Position numbers and translations under genes: made by a program
Notes under the pieces: generated by a model
The model's input: only the letters and a program-made list of their open reading frames with translations
Told to the model about the DNA's origin: nothing
The model's database searches: none
Part shown: positions 26,984-40,559 of the stretch, piece by piece
Numbering within the stretch: the first letter of the stretch is position 1
How the letters are laid out: every line of letters starts with the position of its first letter
Source of the DNA: Saccoglossus kowalevskii
Taxonomy: Eukaryota; Hemichordata; Enteropneusta; Harrimaniidae
DNA length: 43,515 nucleotides
NCBI RefSeq assembly: GCF_000003605.2
Contig: NW_003144206.1
Span: forward strand, 1 to 43,515
Direction of reading: 5' to 3'

Positions 26984-29447
26984 TTACACCATTTACACCA
27001 GCACCATTTACACAGATTACACTATAAGAGTGCCATTTACATATTACACTATAAGAGTGCCATTTACGCCAAGATCACTATTTACACCATGGTTACACTA
27101 TAAGAGCACCATTTACACAGATTACACTATAAGAGTGCCATTTACACCAAGATCACTATTTACACTATGGTTGCACTATAAGAGCACCATTTACACAGAT
27201 TACACTATAAGAGTGCCATTTACACCAAGATCACTATTTACACTATGATTACACTATAAGAGCACCATTTACACAGATTACACTATAAGAGTGCCATTTA
27301 CGCCAAGATCACTATTTACACTATGATTACACTATAAGAGTGCCATTTACACAGATTACACTATAAGAGTGCCATTCACACTATGGTTACACTATAAGAG
27401 CACCATTTACACAGATTACACTATAAGAGTGCCATTTATACAGATGACACTATAAGAGTGCCATTTACAGCAAGATCACTATTTACACTATGGTTACACT
27501 ATAAGAGCACCATTTACACAGATTACACTATAAGAGTGCCATTTACAGATTACACTATAAGAGTGCCATTTACAGCAAGATCACTATTTACACTATGGTT
27601 ACACTATAAGAGCACCATTTACACAGATTACACTATAAGAGTGCCATTTACGCCAAGATCACTATTTACACTATGGTTACACTATAAGAGCACCATTTAC
27701 ACAGATTACACTATAAGAGTGCCATTTACGCCAAGATCACTATTTACATTATGGTTACACTATAAGAGCACCATTTACACAGATTACACTATAAGAGCGC
27801 AATTTACAGCAAGATCACTATTTACACTATGGTTACACTATAAGTGCACCATTTACACAGATTACACTATAAGAGTGCCATTTACGCCAAGATCACCATT
27901 TACACTATGGTTATACTATAAGAGCACCATTTACACAGATTACACTATAAGAGTGCCATTTACAGATTACACTATAAGAGTGCCATTTACGCCAAGATCA
28001 CTATTTACACTATGGTTACACTATAAGAGCACCATTTACACAGATTACACTATAAGAGTGCCATTTACACAGATTACACTATAAGAGTGCCATTTACAGA
28101 TTACACTATAAGAGTGCCATTTACTGCAAGGTCACTATTTACACTATGGTTACACTATAAGAGCACCATTTACACAGATTACACTATAAGAGTGCCATTT
28201 ACGCCAAGATCACTATTTACATTATGGTTACACTATAAGAGAACCATTTACACAGATTACACTATAAGAGCGCCATTTACAGCAAGATCACTATTTACAC
28301 TATGGTTACACTATAAGAGCACCATTTACACAGATTACACTATAAGAGTGCCATTTACGCCAAGATCACCATTTACACTATGGTTATACTATAAGAGCAC
28401 CATTTACACAGATTACACTATAAGAGTGCCATTTACAGATTACACTATAAGAGTGCCATTTACGCCAAGATCACTATTTACACTATGGTTACACTATAAG
28501 AGCACCATTTACACAGATTACACTATAACAGTGCCATTTACACAGATTACACTATAAGAGTGCCATTTACGCCAAGATCACTATTTACACTATGGTTACA
28601 CTATAAGAGCACCATTTACACAGATTACACTATAAGAGTGCCATTTACACAGATTACACTATAAGAGCACCATTTACACAGATTACACTGTAAGAGTGCC
28701 ATTTACAGATTACACTATAAGAGTGCCATTTACAGCAAGATCACTATTTACACTATGGTTACACTATAAGTGCACCATTTACACAGATTACACTATAAGA
28801 GTGCCATTTACGCCAAGATCACTATTTACACTATGGTTACACTATAAGAGCACCATTTACACAGATTACACTATAAGAGCGCCATTTACAGCAAGATCAC
28901 TATTTACACTATGGTTACACTATAAGAGCACCATTTACACAGATTACACTATAAGAGTGCCATTTACGCCAAGATCACCATTTACACTATGGTTATACTA
29001 TAAGAGCACCATTTACACAGATTACACTATAAGAGTGCCATTTACAGATTACACTATAAGAGTGCCATTTACGCCAAGATCACTATTTACACTATGGTTA
29101 CACTATAAGAGCACCATTTACACAGATTACACTATAAGAGTGCCATTTACACAGATTACACTATAAGAGTGCCATTTACGCCAAGATCACTATTTACACT
29201 ATGGTTACACTATAAGAGCACCATTTACACAAATTACACTATAAGAGTGCCATTTACACAGATTACACTATAAGAGCACCATTTACACAGATTACACTAT
29301 AAGAGTGCCATTTACAGCAAGATCACTATTTACACTATGGTTACACTATAAGAGCACCATTTACACAGATTACACTATAAGAGCACCATTTACACAGATT
29401 ACACTATAAGAGTGCCATTTACGCCAAGATCACTATTTACACTATGG
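26984..29447 (+). repeat. M-delimited HOR block, 2464 bp
   Basis: M to G is 454 bp (27438). CACCATGG at 27085 and CATATTACAC near 27038. AACAGTG at 28527 is 3081 bp after its 25446 copy, so a stretch of the 24.5-25.5 kb block is repeated here. Confidence 0.8.
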
Positions 29448-31310
29448 TTACACCATTTACACCAGCACCATTTACACAGATTACACTATAAGAGTGCCAT
29501 TTACAGATTACACTATAAGAGTGCCATTTACGCCAAGATCACTATTTACACTATGGTTACACTATAAGAGCACTATTTACACAGATTGCACTATAAGAGT
29601 GCCATTTACACCAAGATCACTATTTACACTATGGTTGCACTATAAGAGCACCATTTACACAGATTACACTATAAGAGTGCCATTTACACCAAGATCACTA
29701 TTTACACTATGATTACACTATAAGAGCACCATTTACACAGATTACACTATAGGAGTGCCATTTACGCCAAGATCACTATTTACACTATGATTACACTATA
29801 AGAGTGCCATTTACACAGATTACACTATAAGAGTGCCATTTACACTATGGTTACACTATAAGAGCACCATTTACACAGATTACACTATAAGAGTGCCATT
29901 TATACAGAGGACACTATAAGAGTGCCATTTACAGCAAGATCACTATTTACACTATGGTTACACTATAAGAGCACCATTTACACAGATTACACTATAAGAG
30001 TGCCATTTACAGATTACACTATAAGAGTGCCATTTACAGCAAGATCACTATTTACACTATGGTTTCACTATAAGAGCACCATTTACACAGATTACACTAT
30101 AAGAGTGCCATTTACGCCAAGATCACTATTTACACTATGGTTACACTATAAGAGCACCATTTACACAGATTACACTATAAGAGTGCCATTTACGCCAAGA
30201 TCACTATTTACATTATGGTTACACTATAAGAGCGCCATTTACACAGATTACACTATAAGAGTGCCATTTACGCCAAGATCACCATTTACACTATGGTTAT
30301 ACTATAAGAGCACCATTTACACAGATTACACTATAAGAGTGCCATTTACAGATTACACTATAAGAGTGCCATTTACGCCAAGATCACTATTTACACTATG
30401 GTTACACTATAAGAGCACCATTTACACAGATTACACTATAAGAGTGCCATTTACACAGATTACACTATAAGAGTGCGATTTACAGATTACACTATAAGAG
30501 TGCCATTTACAGCAAGGTCACTATTTACACTATGGTTACACTATAAGAGCACCATTTACACAGATTACACTATAAGAGTGCCATTTACGCCCAAGATCAC
30601 TATTTACACTATGGGTTACATTATAAGAGCACCATTTACACAGATTACACTAATAAGAGTGCCATTTACGCCAAGATCACTATTTACATTATGGTTACAC
30701 TATAAGAGCACCATTTACACAGATTACACTATAAGAGCGCCATTTACAGCAAGATCACTATTTACACTATGGTTACACTATAAGAGCACCATTTACACAG
30801 ATTACACTATAAGAGTGCCATTTACGCCAAGATCACCATTTACACTATGGTTATACTATAAGAGCACCATTTACACAGATTACACTATAAGAGTGCCATT
30901 TACAGATTACACTATAAGAGTGCCATTTACGCCAAGATCACTATTTACACTATGGTTACACTATAAGAGCACCATTTACACAGATTACACTATAAGAGTG
31001 CCATTTACACAGATTACATTATAAGAGTGCCATTTACGCCAAGATCACTATTTACACTATGGTTACACTATAAGAGCACCATTTACACAGATTACACTAT
31101 AAGAGTGCCATTTACACAGATTACACTATAAGAGCACCATTTACACAGATTACACTATAAGAGTGCCATTTACAGCAAGATCACTATTTACTTTACACTA
31201 TGGTTACACTATAAGAGCACCATTTACACAGATTACACTATAAGAGCACCATTTACACAGATTACACTATAAGAGTGCCATTTACGCCAAGATCACTATT
31301 TACACTATGG
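29448..31310 (+). repeat. M-delimited HOR block, 1863 bp
   Basis: M to G is 454 bp (29902); here G has a further change (ATACAGAGGACAC). A cluster of one-base insertions at about 30588-30655 and a five-base TTTAC duplication near 31190 interrupt the regular pattern. Confidence 0.8.
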
Positions 31311-32160
31311 TTACACCATTTACACCAGCACCATTTACACAGATTACACTATAAGAGTGCCATTTACAGATTACACTATAAGAGTGCCATTTACGCCAAG
31401 ATCACTATTTACACTATGGTTACACTATAAGAGCACCATTTACACAGATTACACTATAAGAGTGCCATTTACACCAAGATCACTATTTACTCTATGGTTG
31501 CACTATAAGAGCACCATTTACACAGATTACACTATAAGAGTGCCATTTACACCAAGATCACTATTTACATTATGATTACACTATAAGAGCACCATTTACA
31601 CAGATTACACTATAGGAGTGCCATTTACGCCAAGATCACTATTTACACTATGATTACACTATAAGAGTGCCATTTACACAGATTACACTATAAGAGTGCC
31701 ATTTACACTATGGTTACACTATAAGAGCACCATTTACACAGATTACACTATAAGAGTGCCATTTATACAGATGACACTATAAGAGTGCCATTTACAGCAA
31801 GATCACTATTTACACTATGATTACACTATAAGAGCACCATTTACACAGATTACACTACAAGAGTGCCATTTACAGATTACACTATAAGAGTGCCATTTAC
31901 AGCAAGATCACTATTTACACTATGGTTACACTATAAGAGCACCATTTACACAGATTACACTATAAGACTGCCATTTACGCCCAAGATCACTATTTACACT
32001 ATGGTTACACTATAAGAGCACCATTTACACAGATTACACTATAAGAGTGCCATTTACAGCAAGATCACTATTTACATTATGGGTACACTATGGTTACACC
32101 ATTTACACAGATTACACTATAAGAGTGCCATTTACGCCAAGATCACTATTTACACTATGG
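31311..32160 (+). repeat. M-delimited HOR block, 850 bp (truncated HOR)
   Basis: M to G is 454 bp (31765), then G to next M only 396 bp. It matches 1330-2050 at offset 30012. It ends with a short deletion joint near 32080 (CATTATGGGTACACTATGG). Confidence 0.8.
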
Positions 32161-35123
32161 TTACACCATTTACACCAGCACCATTTACACAGATTACACT
32201 ATAAGAGTGCCATTTACAGATTACACTATAAGAGTGCCATTTACGCCAAGATCACTATTTACACTATGGTTACACTATAAGAGCACCATTTACACAGATT
32301 ACACTATAAGAGTGCCATTTACACCAAGATCACCATTTACACTATGGTTGCACTATAAGAGCACCATTTACACAGATTACACTATAAGAGTGCCATTTAC
32401 ACCAAGATCACTATTTACACTATGGTTGCACTATAAGAGCACCATTTACACAGATTACACTATAAGAGTGCCATTTACACCAAGATCACTATTTACACTA
32501 TGATTACACTATAAGAGCACCATTTACACAGATTACACTATAAGAGTGCCATTTACGCCAAGATCACTATTTACACTATGATTACACTATAAGAGTGCCA
32601 TTTACACAGATTACACTATAAGAGTGCCATTTACACTATGGTTACACTATAAGAACACCATTTACACAGATTACACTATAAGAGTGCCATTTACACCAAG
32701 ATCACTATGGTTGCACTATAAGAGCACCATTTACACAGATTACACTATAAGAGTGCCATTTACACCAAGATCACTATTCACACTATGATTACACTATAAG
32801 AGCACCATTTACACAGATTACACTATAAGAGTGCCATTTACGCCAAGATCGCTATTTACAATATGGTTACACTATAAGAGCACCATTTACACAGATTACA
32901 CTATAAGAGTGCCATTTACACAAATTACACTATAAGAGCACCATTTACACAGATTACACTATAAGAGTATCATTTACAGCAAGATCACTATTTACACTAT
33001 GGTTACACTATAAGAGTATCATTTACACTATAAGAGCACAATTTACACTACAATTACACTATAAGAGCACCATTTACAGCAAGATCACTATTTACACTAT
33101 AAGAGTGCCATTTACAGATTACACTATAAGAGTGCCATTTACAGATTACACTATAAGAGTGCCATTTACGCCAAGATCACTATTTACACTATGGTTACAC
33201 TATAAGAGCACCATTTACACAGATTACACTATAAGAGTGCCATTTACGCTAAGATCACTATTTACACTATGGTTACACTATAAGAGCACCATTTACACAG
33301 ATTACACTATAAGAGTGCCATTTACACCAAGATCACCATTTACACTATGGTTGCACTATAAGAGCACCATTTACACAGATTACACTATAAGAGTGCCATT
33401 TACACCAAGATCACTATTTACACTATGATTACACTATAAGAGCACCATTTACACAGATTACACTATAAGAGTGCCATTTACGCCAAGATCACTATTTACA
33501 CTATGATTACACTATAAGAGTGCCATTTACACAGATTACACTATAAGAGTGCCATTTACACTATGGTTACACTATAAGAGCACCATTTACACAGATTACA
33601 CTATAAGAGTGCCATTTATACAGATGACACTATAAGAGTGCCATTTACAGCAAGATCACTATTTACACTATGGTTACACTATAAGAGCACCATTTACACA
33701 GATTACACTATAAGAGTGCCATTTACAGATTACACTATAAGAGTGCCATTTACAGCAAGATCACTATTTACACTATGGTTACACTATAAGAGCACCATTT
33801 ACACATATTACACTATAAGAGTGCCATTTACGCCAAGATCACTATTTACATTATGGTTACACTATAAGAGCACCATTTACACAGATTACACTATAAGAGT
33901 GCCATTTACAGCAAGATCACTATTTACACTATGGTTACACTATAAGAGTACCATTTACACAGATTACACTATAAGAGTGCCATTTACGCCAAGATCACTA
34001 TTTACATTATGGTTACACTATAAGAGCACCATTTACACAGATTACATTATAAGAGCACCATTTACACAGATTACACTATAAGAGTGCCATTTACGCCAAG
34101 ATCACCATTTACACTATGGTTATACTATAAGAGCACCATTTACACAGATTACACTATAAGAGTGCCATTTACAGATTACACTATAAGAGTGCCATTACGC
34201 CAAGATCACTATTACACTATGGTTACACTATAAGAGCACCATTTACACAGATTACACTATAAGAGTGCCATTTACACAGATTACACTATAAGAGTGCCAT
34301 TTACAGATTACACTATAAGAGTGCCATTTACAGCAAGATCACTATTTACACTATTGTTACACTATAAGAGCACCATTTACACAGATTACACTATAAGAGT
34401 GCCATTTACGCCAAGATCACTATTTACACTATGGTTACACTATAAGAGCACCATTTACACAGATTACACTATAAGAGTGCCATTTACGCCAAGATCACTA
34501 TTTACATTATGGTTACACTATAAGAGCACCATTTACACAGATTACACTATAAGAGCGCCATTTACAGCAAGATCACTATTTACACTATGGTTACACTATA
34601 AGAGCACCATTTACACAGATTACACTATAAGAGTGCCATTTACGTCAAGATCACCATTTACACTATGGTTATACTATAAGAGCACCATTTACACAGATTA
34701 CACTATAAGAGTGCCATTTACAGATTACACTATAAGAGTGGCATTTACGCCAAGATCACTATTTACACTATGGTTACACTATAAGAGCACCATTTACACA
34801 GATTACACTATAAGAGTGCCATTTACACAGATTACACTATAAGAGTGCCATTTACGCCAAGATCACTATTTACACTATGGTTACACTATAAGAGCACCAT
34901 TTACACAGATTACACTATAAGAGTGCCATTTACACAGATTACACTATAAGAGCACCATTTACACAGATTACACTATAAGAGTGCCATTTACAGCAAGATC
35001 ACTATTTACACTATGGTTAAACTATAAGAGCACCATTTACACAGATTACACTATAAGAGCACCATTTACACAGATTACACTATAAGAGTGCCATTTACGC
35101 CAAGATCACTATTTACACTATGG
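32161..35123 (+). repeat. M-delimited HOR block, 2963 bp, with divergent patch
   Basis: Longest M-block. The G variant (33618) lies 1457 bp after M instead of 454, because an irregular region intervenes. It carries TACGCTAAG (shared with 4.09 kb) and the left half of the 34544-35726 duplication. Confidence 0.8.
32640..33115 (+). repeat. Divergent, irregular satellite patch
   Basis: Still satellite-derived, but unit order is broken and substitutions are dense: TAAGAACACC, a B-to-C fusion GATCACTATGGTTGCAC, TTCACACTATG, ATCGCTATTTACAAT, ACACAAATTAC, GAGTATCATTT twice, GAGCACAATTT and ACACTACAATTAC. No non-satellite sequence is visible in it. Confidence 0.8.
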
Positions 35124-35726
35124 TTACACCATTTACACCAGCACCATTTACACAGATTACACTATAAGAGTGCCATTTACAGATTACACTATAAGAGTGC
35201 CATTTACGCCAAGATCACTATTTACACTATGGTTACACTATAAGAGCACCATTTACACAGATTACACTATAAGAGTGCCATTTAAACCAAGATCACTATT
35301 TACACTATGGTTACACTATAAGAGCACCATTTACACAGATTACACTATAAGAGTGCCATTTACACCAAGATCACTATTTACACTATGGTTGCACTATAAG
35401 AGCACCATTTACACAGATTACACTATAAGAGTGCCATTTACACCAAGATCACTATTTACACTATCATTACACTATAAGAGCACCATTTACACAGATTACA
35501 CTATAAGAGTGCCATTTACGCCAAGATCGCTATTTACACTATGATTATACTATAAGAGTGCCATTTACACAGATTACACTATAAGAGCGCCATTTACACT
35601 ATGGTTACACTATAAGAGCACCATTTACACAGATTACACTATAAGAGTGCCGTTTACGCCAAGATCACTATTTACACTATGGTTACACTATAAGAGCACC
35701 ATTTACACAGATTACACTATAAGAGT
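34544..35726 (+). repeat. Duplicate of 5190-6372
   Basis: Offset 29354 without indels over about 1.18 kb. A few substitutions differ, for example TACGTCAAG near 34642, CTATAAG for CAATAAG near 35082, and TTTAAACC near 35282. Confidence 0.87.
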
Positions 35727-36447
35727 GCCATTTACAGATTACACTATAAGAGTGCCATTTACAGCAAGATCACTATTTACACTATGGTTACACTATAAGA
35801 GCACCATTTACACAGATTACACTATAAGAGTGCCATTTACGCCAAGATCACTATTTACACTATGGTTACACTATAAGAGCACCATTTACACAGATTACAC
35901 TATAAGAGTGCCATTTACGCCAAGATCACTATTTACATTATGGTTACACTATAAGAGCACCATTTACACAGATTACACTATAAGAGCGCCATTTACAGCA
36001 AGATCACTATTTACACTATGGTTACACTATAAGAGCACCATTTACACAGATTACACTATAAGAGTGCCATTTACGCCAAGATCACCATTTACACTATGGT
36101 TATACTATAAGAGCACCATTTACACAGATTACACTATAAGAGTGCCATTTACAGATTACACTATAAGAGTGCCATTTACGCCAAGATCACTATTTACACT
36201 ATGGTTACACTATAAGAGCACCATTTACACAGATTACACTATAAGAGTGCCATTTACACAGATTACATTATAAGAGCACCATTTACACAGATTACACTAT
36301 AAGAGTGCCATTTACAGCAAGATCACTATTTACACTATGGTTACACTATAAGAGCACCATTTACACAGATTACACTATAAGAGCACCATTTACACAGATT
36401 ACACTATAAGAGTGCCATTTACGCCAAGATCACTATTTACACTATGG
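35124..36447 (+). repeat. M-delimited HOR block, 1324 bp, lacking G
   Basis: Contains the right part of the 34544-35726 duplication (CTATCATTACAC, GATCGCTATT, GAGTGCCGTT) and then switches at about 35727 to the common unit order ending in M. Confidence 0.82.
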
Positions 36448-37829
36448 TTACACCATTTACACCAGCACCATTTACACAGATTACACTATAAGAGTGCCAT
36501 TTACAGATTACACTATAAGAGTGCCATTTACGCCAAGATCACTATTTACACTATGGTTACACTATAAGAGCACCATTTACACAGATTACACTATAAGAGT
36601 GCCATTTACACCAAGATCACTATTTACACTATGGTTGCACTATAAGAGCACCATTTACACAGATTACACTATAAGAGTGCCATTTACACCAAGATCACTA
36701 TTTACATTATGATTACACTATAAGAGCACCATTTACACAGATTACACTATAGGAGTGCCATTTACGCCAAGATCACTATTTACACTATGATTACACTATA
36801 AGAGTGCCATTTACACAGATTACACTAAAAGAGTGCCATTTACACTATGGTTACACTATAAGAGCACCATTTACACAGATTACACTATAAGAGTGCCATT
36901 TATACAGATGACACTATAAGAGTGCCATTTACAGCAAGATCACTATTTACACTATGATTACACTATAAGAGCACCATTTACACAGATTACACTACAAGAG
37001 TGCCATTTACAGATTACACTATAAGAGTGCCATTTACAGCAAGATCACTATTTACACTATGGTTACACTATAAGAGCACCATTTACACAGATTACACTAT
37101 AAGAGTGCCATTTACACCAAGATCACTATTTACAATATGGTTACACTATAAGAGCACCATTTACACAGATTACACTATAGGAGTGCCATTTACGCCAAGA
37201 TCACTATTTACATTATGGTTACACTATAAGAGTGCCAAGATCACCATTTACACTATAAGAGCGCCATTTACAGCAAGATCACTATTTACGCTATGGTTAC
37301 ACTATAAGAGTGCCATTTACACCAAGATCACTATAAGAGTGCCATTTACGCCAAGAGTGCCATTTACACTATGGTTATACTATAAGAGCACCATTTACAC
37401 AGATTACACTATAAGAGTGCCATTTACAGATTACACTATAAGAGTGCCATTTACGCCAAGATCACTATTTACACTATGGTTACACTATAAGAGCACCATT
37501 TACACAGATTACACTATAAGAGTGCCATTTACACAGATTACACTATAAGAGTGCCATTTACGCCAAGATCACTATTTACACTATGGTTACACTATAAGAG
37601 CACCATTTACACAGATTACACTATAAGAGTGCCATTTACACAGATTACACTATAAGAGCACCATTTACACAGATTACACTATAAGAGTGCCATTTACAGC
37701 AAGATCACTATTTACACTATGGTTACACTATAAGAGCACCATTTACACAGATTACACTATAAGAGCACCATTTACACAGATTACACTATAAGAGTGCCAT
37801 TTACGCCAAGATCACTATTTACACTATGG
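36448..37829 (+). repeat. M-delimited HOR block, 1382 bp
   Basis: M to G is 454 bp (36902), G to next M is 928 bp, the same as 14665-16046, yet the interior at about 37200-37370 is rearranged. The left half matches 1345 onward at offset 35149, including CACTACAAG at 36990. Confidence 0.83.
37200..37370 (+). repeat. Scrambled short-unit patch
   Basis: Submonomers are joined out of order: AAGAGTGCCAAGATCACC, then CACTATAAGAGCGCC, TTTACGCTATGG, GATCACTATAAGAGTGCC and GCCAAGAGTGCC. These look like several short internal deletions between homologous ATTTAC, GATCAC and AAGAG words. Confidence 0.78.
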
Positions 37830-39762
37830 TTACACCATTTACACCAGCACCATTTACACAGATTACACTATAAGAGTGCCATTTACAGATTACACTATAA
37901 GAGTGCCATTTACGCCAAGATCACTATTTACACTATGGTTACACTATAAGAGCACCATTTACACAGATTACACTATAAGAGTGCCATTTACACCAAGATC
38001 ACTATTTACACTATGGTTGCACTATAAGAGCACCATTTACACAGATTACACTATAAGAGTGCCATTTACACCAAGATCACTATTTACATTATGATTACAC
38101 TATAAGAGCACCATTTACACAGATTACACTATAGGAGTGCCATTTACGCCAAGATCACTATTTACACTATGATTACACTATAAGAGTGCCATTTACACAG
38201 ATTACACTATAAGAGTGCCATTTACACTATGGTTACACTATAAGAGCACCATTTACACAGATTACACTATAAGAGTGCCATTTATACAGATGACACTATA
38301 AGAGTGCCATTTACATCAAGATCACTATTTACACTATGGTTACACTATAAGAGCACCATTTACACAGATTACACTACAAGAGTGCCATTTACAGATTACA
38401 CTATAAGAGTGCCATTTACAGCAAGATCACTATTTACACTATGGTTACACTATAAGAGCACCATTTACACAGATTACACTATAAGAGTGCCATTTACGCC
38501 AAGATCACTATTTACACTATGGTTACACTATAAGAGCACCATTTACACAGATTACACTATAAGAGTGCCATTTACAGCAAGATCACTATTTACATTATGG
38601 TTACACTATAAGAGCACCATTTACACAGATTACACTATAAGAGCGCCATTTACAGCAAGATCACTATTTACACTATGGTTACACTATAAGAGCACCATTT
38701 ACACAGATTACACTATAAGAGTGCCATTTACGTCAAGATCACCATTTACACTATGGTTATACTATAAGAGCACCATTTACACAGATTACACTATAAGAGT
38801 GCCATTTACAGATTACACTATAAGAGTGCCATTTACGCCAAGATCACTATTTACACTATGGTTACACTATAAGAGCACCATTTACACAGATTACACTATA
38901 AGAGTGCCATTTACACAGATTACACTATAAGAGTGCCATTTACAGATTACACTATAAGAGTGCCATTTACAGCAAGATCACTATTTACACTATGGTTACA
39001 CTATAAGAGCACCATTTACACAGATTACACTATAAGAGTGCCATTTACGCCAAGATCACTATTTACACTATGGTTACACTATAAGAGCACCATTTACACA
39101 GATTACACTATAAGAGTCCCATTTACGCCAATATCACTATTTACATTATGGTTACACTATAAGAGCACCATTTACACAGATTACACTATAAGAGCGCCAT
39201 TTACAGCAAGATCACTATTTACACTATGGTTACACTCTAAGAGCACCATTTACACAGATTACACTATAAGAGTGCCATTTACGCCAAGATCACCATTTAC
39301 ACTATGGTTATACTATAAGAGCACCATTTACACAGATTACACTATAAGAGTGCCATTTACAGATTACACTATAAGAGTGGCATTTACGCCAAGATCACTA
39401 TTTACACTATGGTTACACTATAAGAGCACCATTTACACAGATTACACTATAAGAGTGCCATTTACACAGATTACACTATAAGAGTGCCATTTACGCCAAG
39501 ATCACTATTTACACTATGGTTACACTATAAGAGCACCATTTACACAGATTACACTATAAGAGTGCCATTTACACAGATTACACTATAAGAGCACCATTTA
39601 CACAGATTACACTATAAGAGTGCCATTTACAGCAAGATCACTATTTACACTATGGTTAAACTATAAGAGCACCATTTACACAGATTACACTATAAGAGCA
39701 CCATTTACACAGATTACACAATAAGAGTGCCATTTACGCCAAGATCACTATTTACACTATGG
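37830..39762 (+). repeat. M-delimited HOR block, 1933 bp
   Basis: M to G is 454 bp (38284). The B after G reads TACATCAAG. The right part (39274 onward) matches 5281-5919 at offset 33993. Confidence 0.82.
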
Positions 39763-39912
39763 TTACACCATTTACACCAGCACCATTTACACAGATTACA
39801 CTATAAGAGAGCCATTTACAGATTACACTATAAGAGTGCCATTTACGCCAAGATCACTATTTACACTATGGTTACACTATAAGAGCACCATTTACACAGA
39901 TTACACTATAAG
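39274..39912 (+). repeat. Second distant copy of 5281-5919
   Basis: Constant offset 33993: AGAGTGGCAT (39374), GGTTAAACTA (39654), ACACAATAAG, and AGAGAGCC (39806, matching 5813). It shares CAATAAG and AGAGAGCC with the 5-kb copy but not with the 34-kb copy, so the 5-kb and 39-kb copies look closer to each other here. Confidence 0.83.
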
Positions 39913-40559
39913 AGTGCCATTACACCAAGATCACTATTTACATTATGGTTACACTATAAGAGCACCATTTACACAGATTACACTATAAGAGCGCCATTTA
40001 CAGCAAGATCACTATTTACACTATGGTTACACTATAAGAGCACCATTTACACAGATTACACTATAAGAGTGCCATTTACGCCAAGATCACCATTTACACT
40101 ATGGTTATACTATAAGAGCACCATTTACACAGATTACACTATAAGAGTGCCATTTACAGATTACACTATCAGAGTGCCATTTACGCCAAGATCACTATTT
40201 ACACTATGGTTACACTATAAGAGCACCAATTACACAGATTACACTATAAGAGTGCCATTTACACAGATTACACTATAAGAGTGCCATTTACGCCAAGATC
40301 ACTATTTACACTATGGTTACACTATAAGAGCACCATTTACACAGATTACACTATAAGAGTGCGATTTACACAGATTACACTATAAGAGCACCATTTACAC
40401 AGATTACACTATAAGAGTGCCATTTACAGCAAGATCACTATTTACACTATGGTTACACTATAAGGGCACCATTTACACAGATTACACTATAAGAGCACCA
40501 TTTACACAGATTACACTATAAGAGTGCCATTTACGCCAAGATCACTATTTACACTATGG
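39763..40559 (+). repeat. M-delimited HOR block, 797 bp, lacking G
   Basis: Short block. One T deletion (GCCATTACACC near 39918), CACCAATTACAC near 40225, GTGCGATTT near 40360, TAAGGGCACC near 40462. Confidence 0.8.

Noticed and set aside
31185..31205. Five-base TTTAC insertion near 31190 as a possible mobile-element footprint
   Set aside because: It is a direct repeat of the adjacent TTTAC word, best explained by replication slippage.
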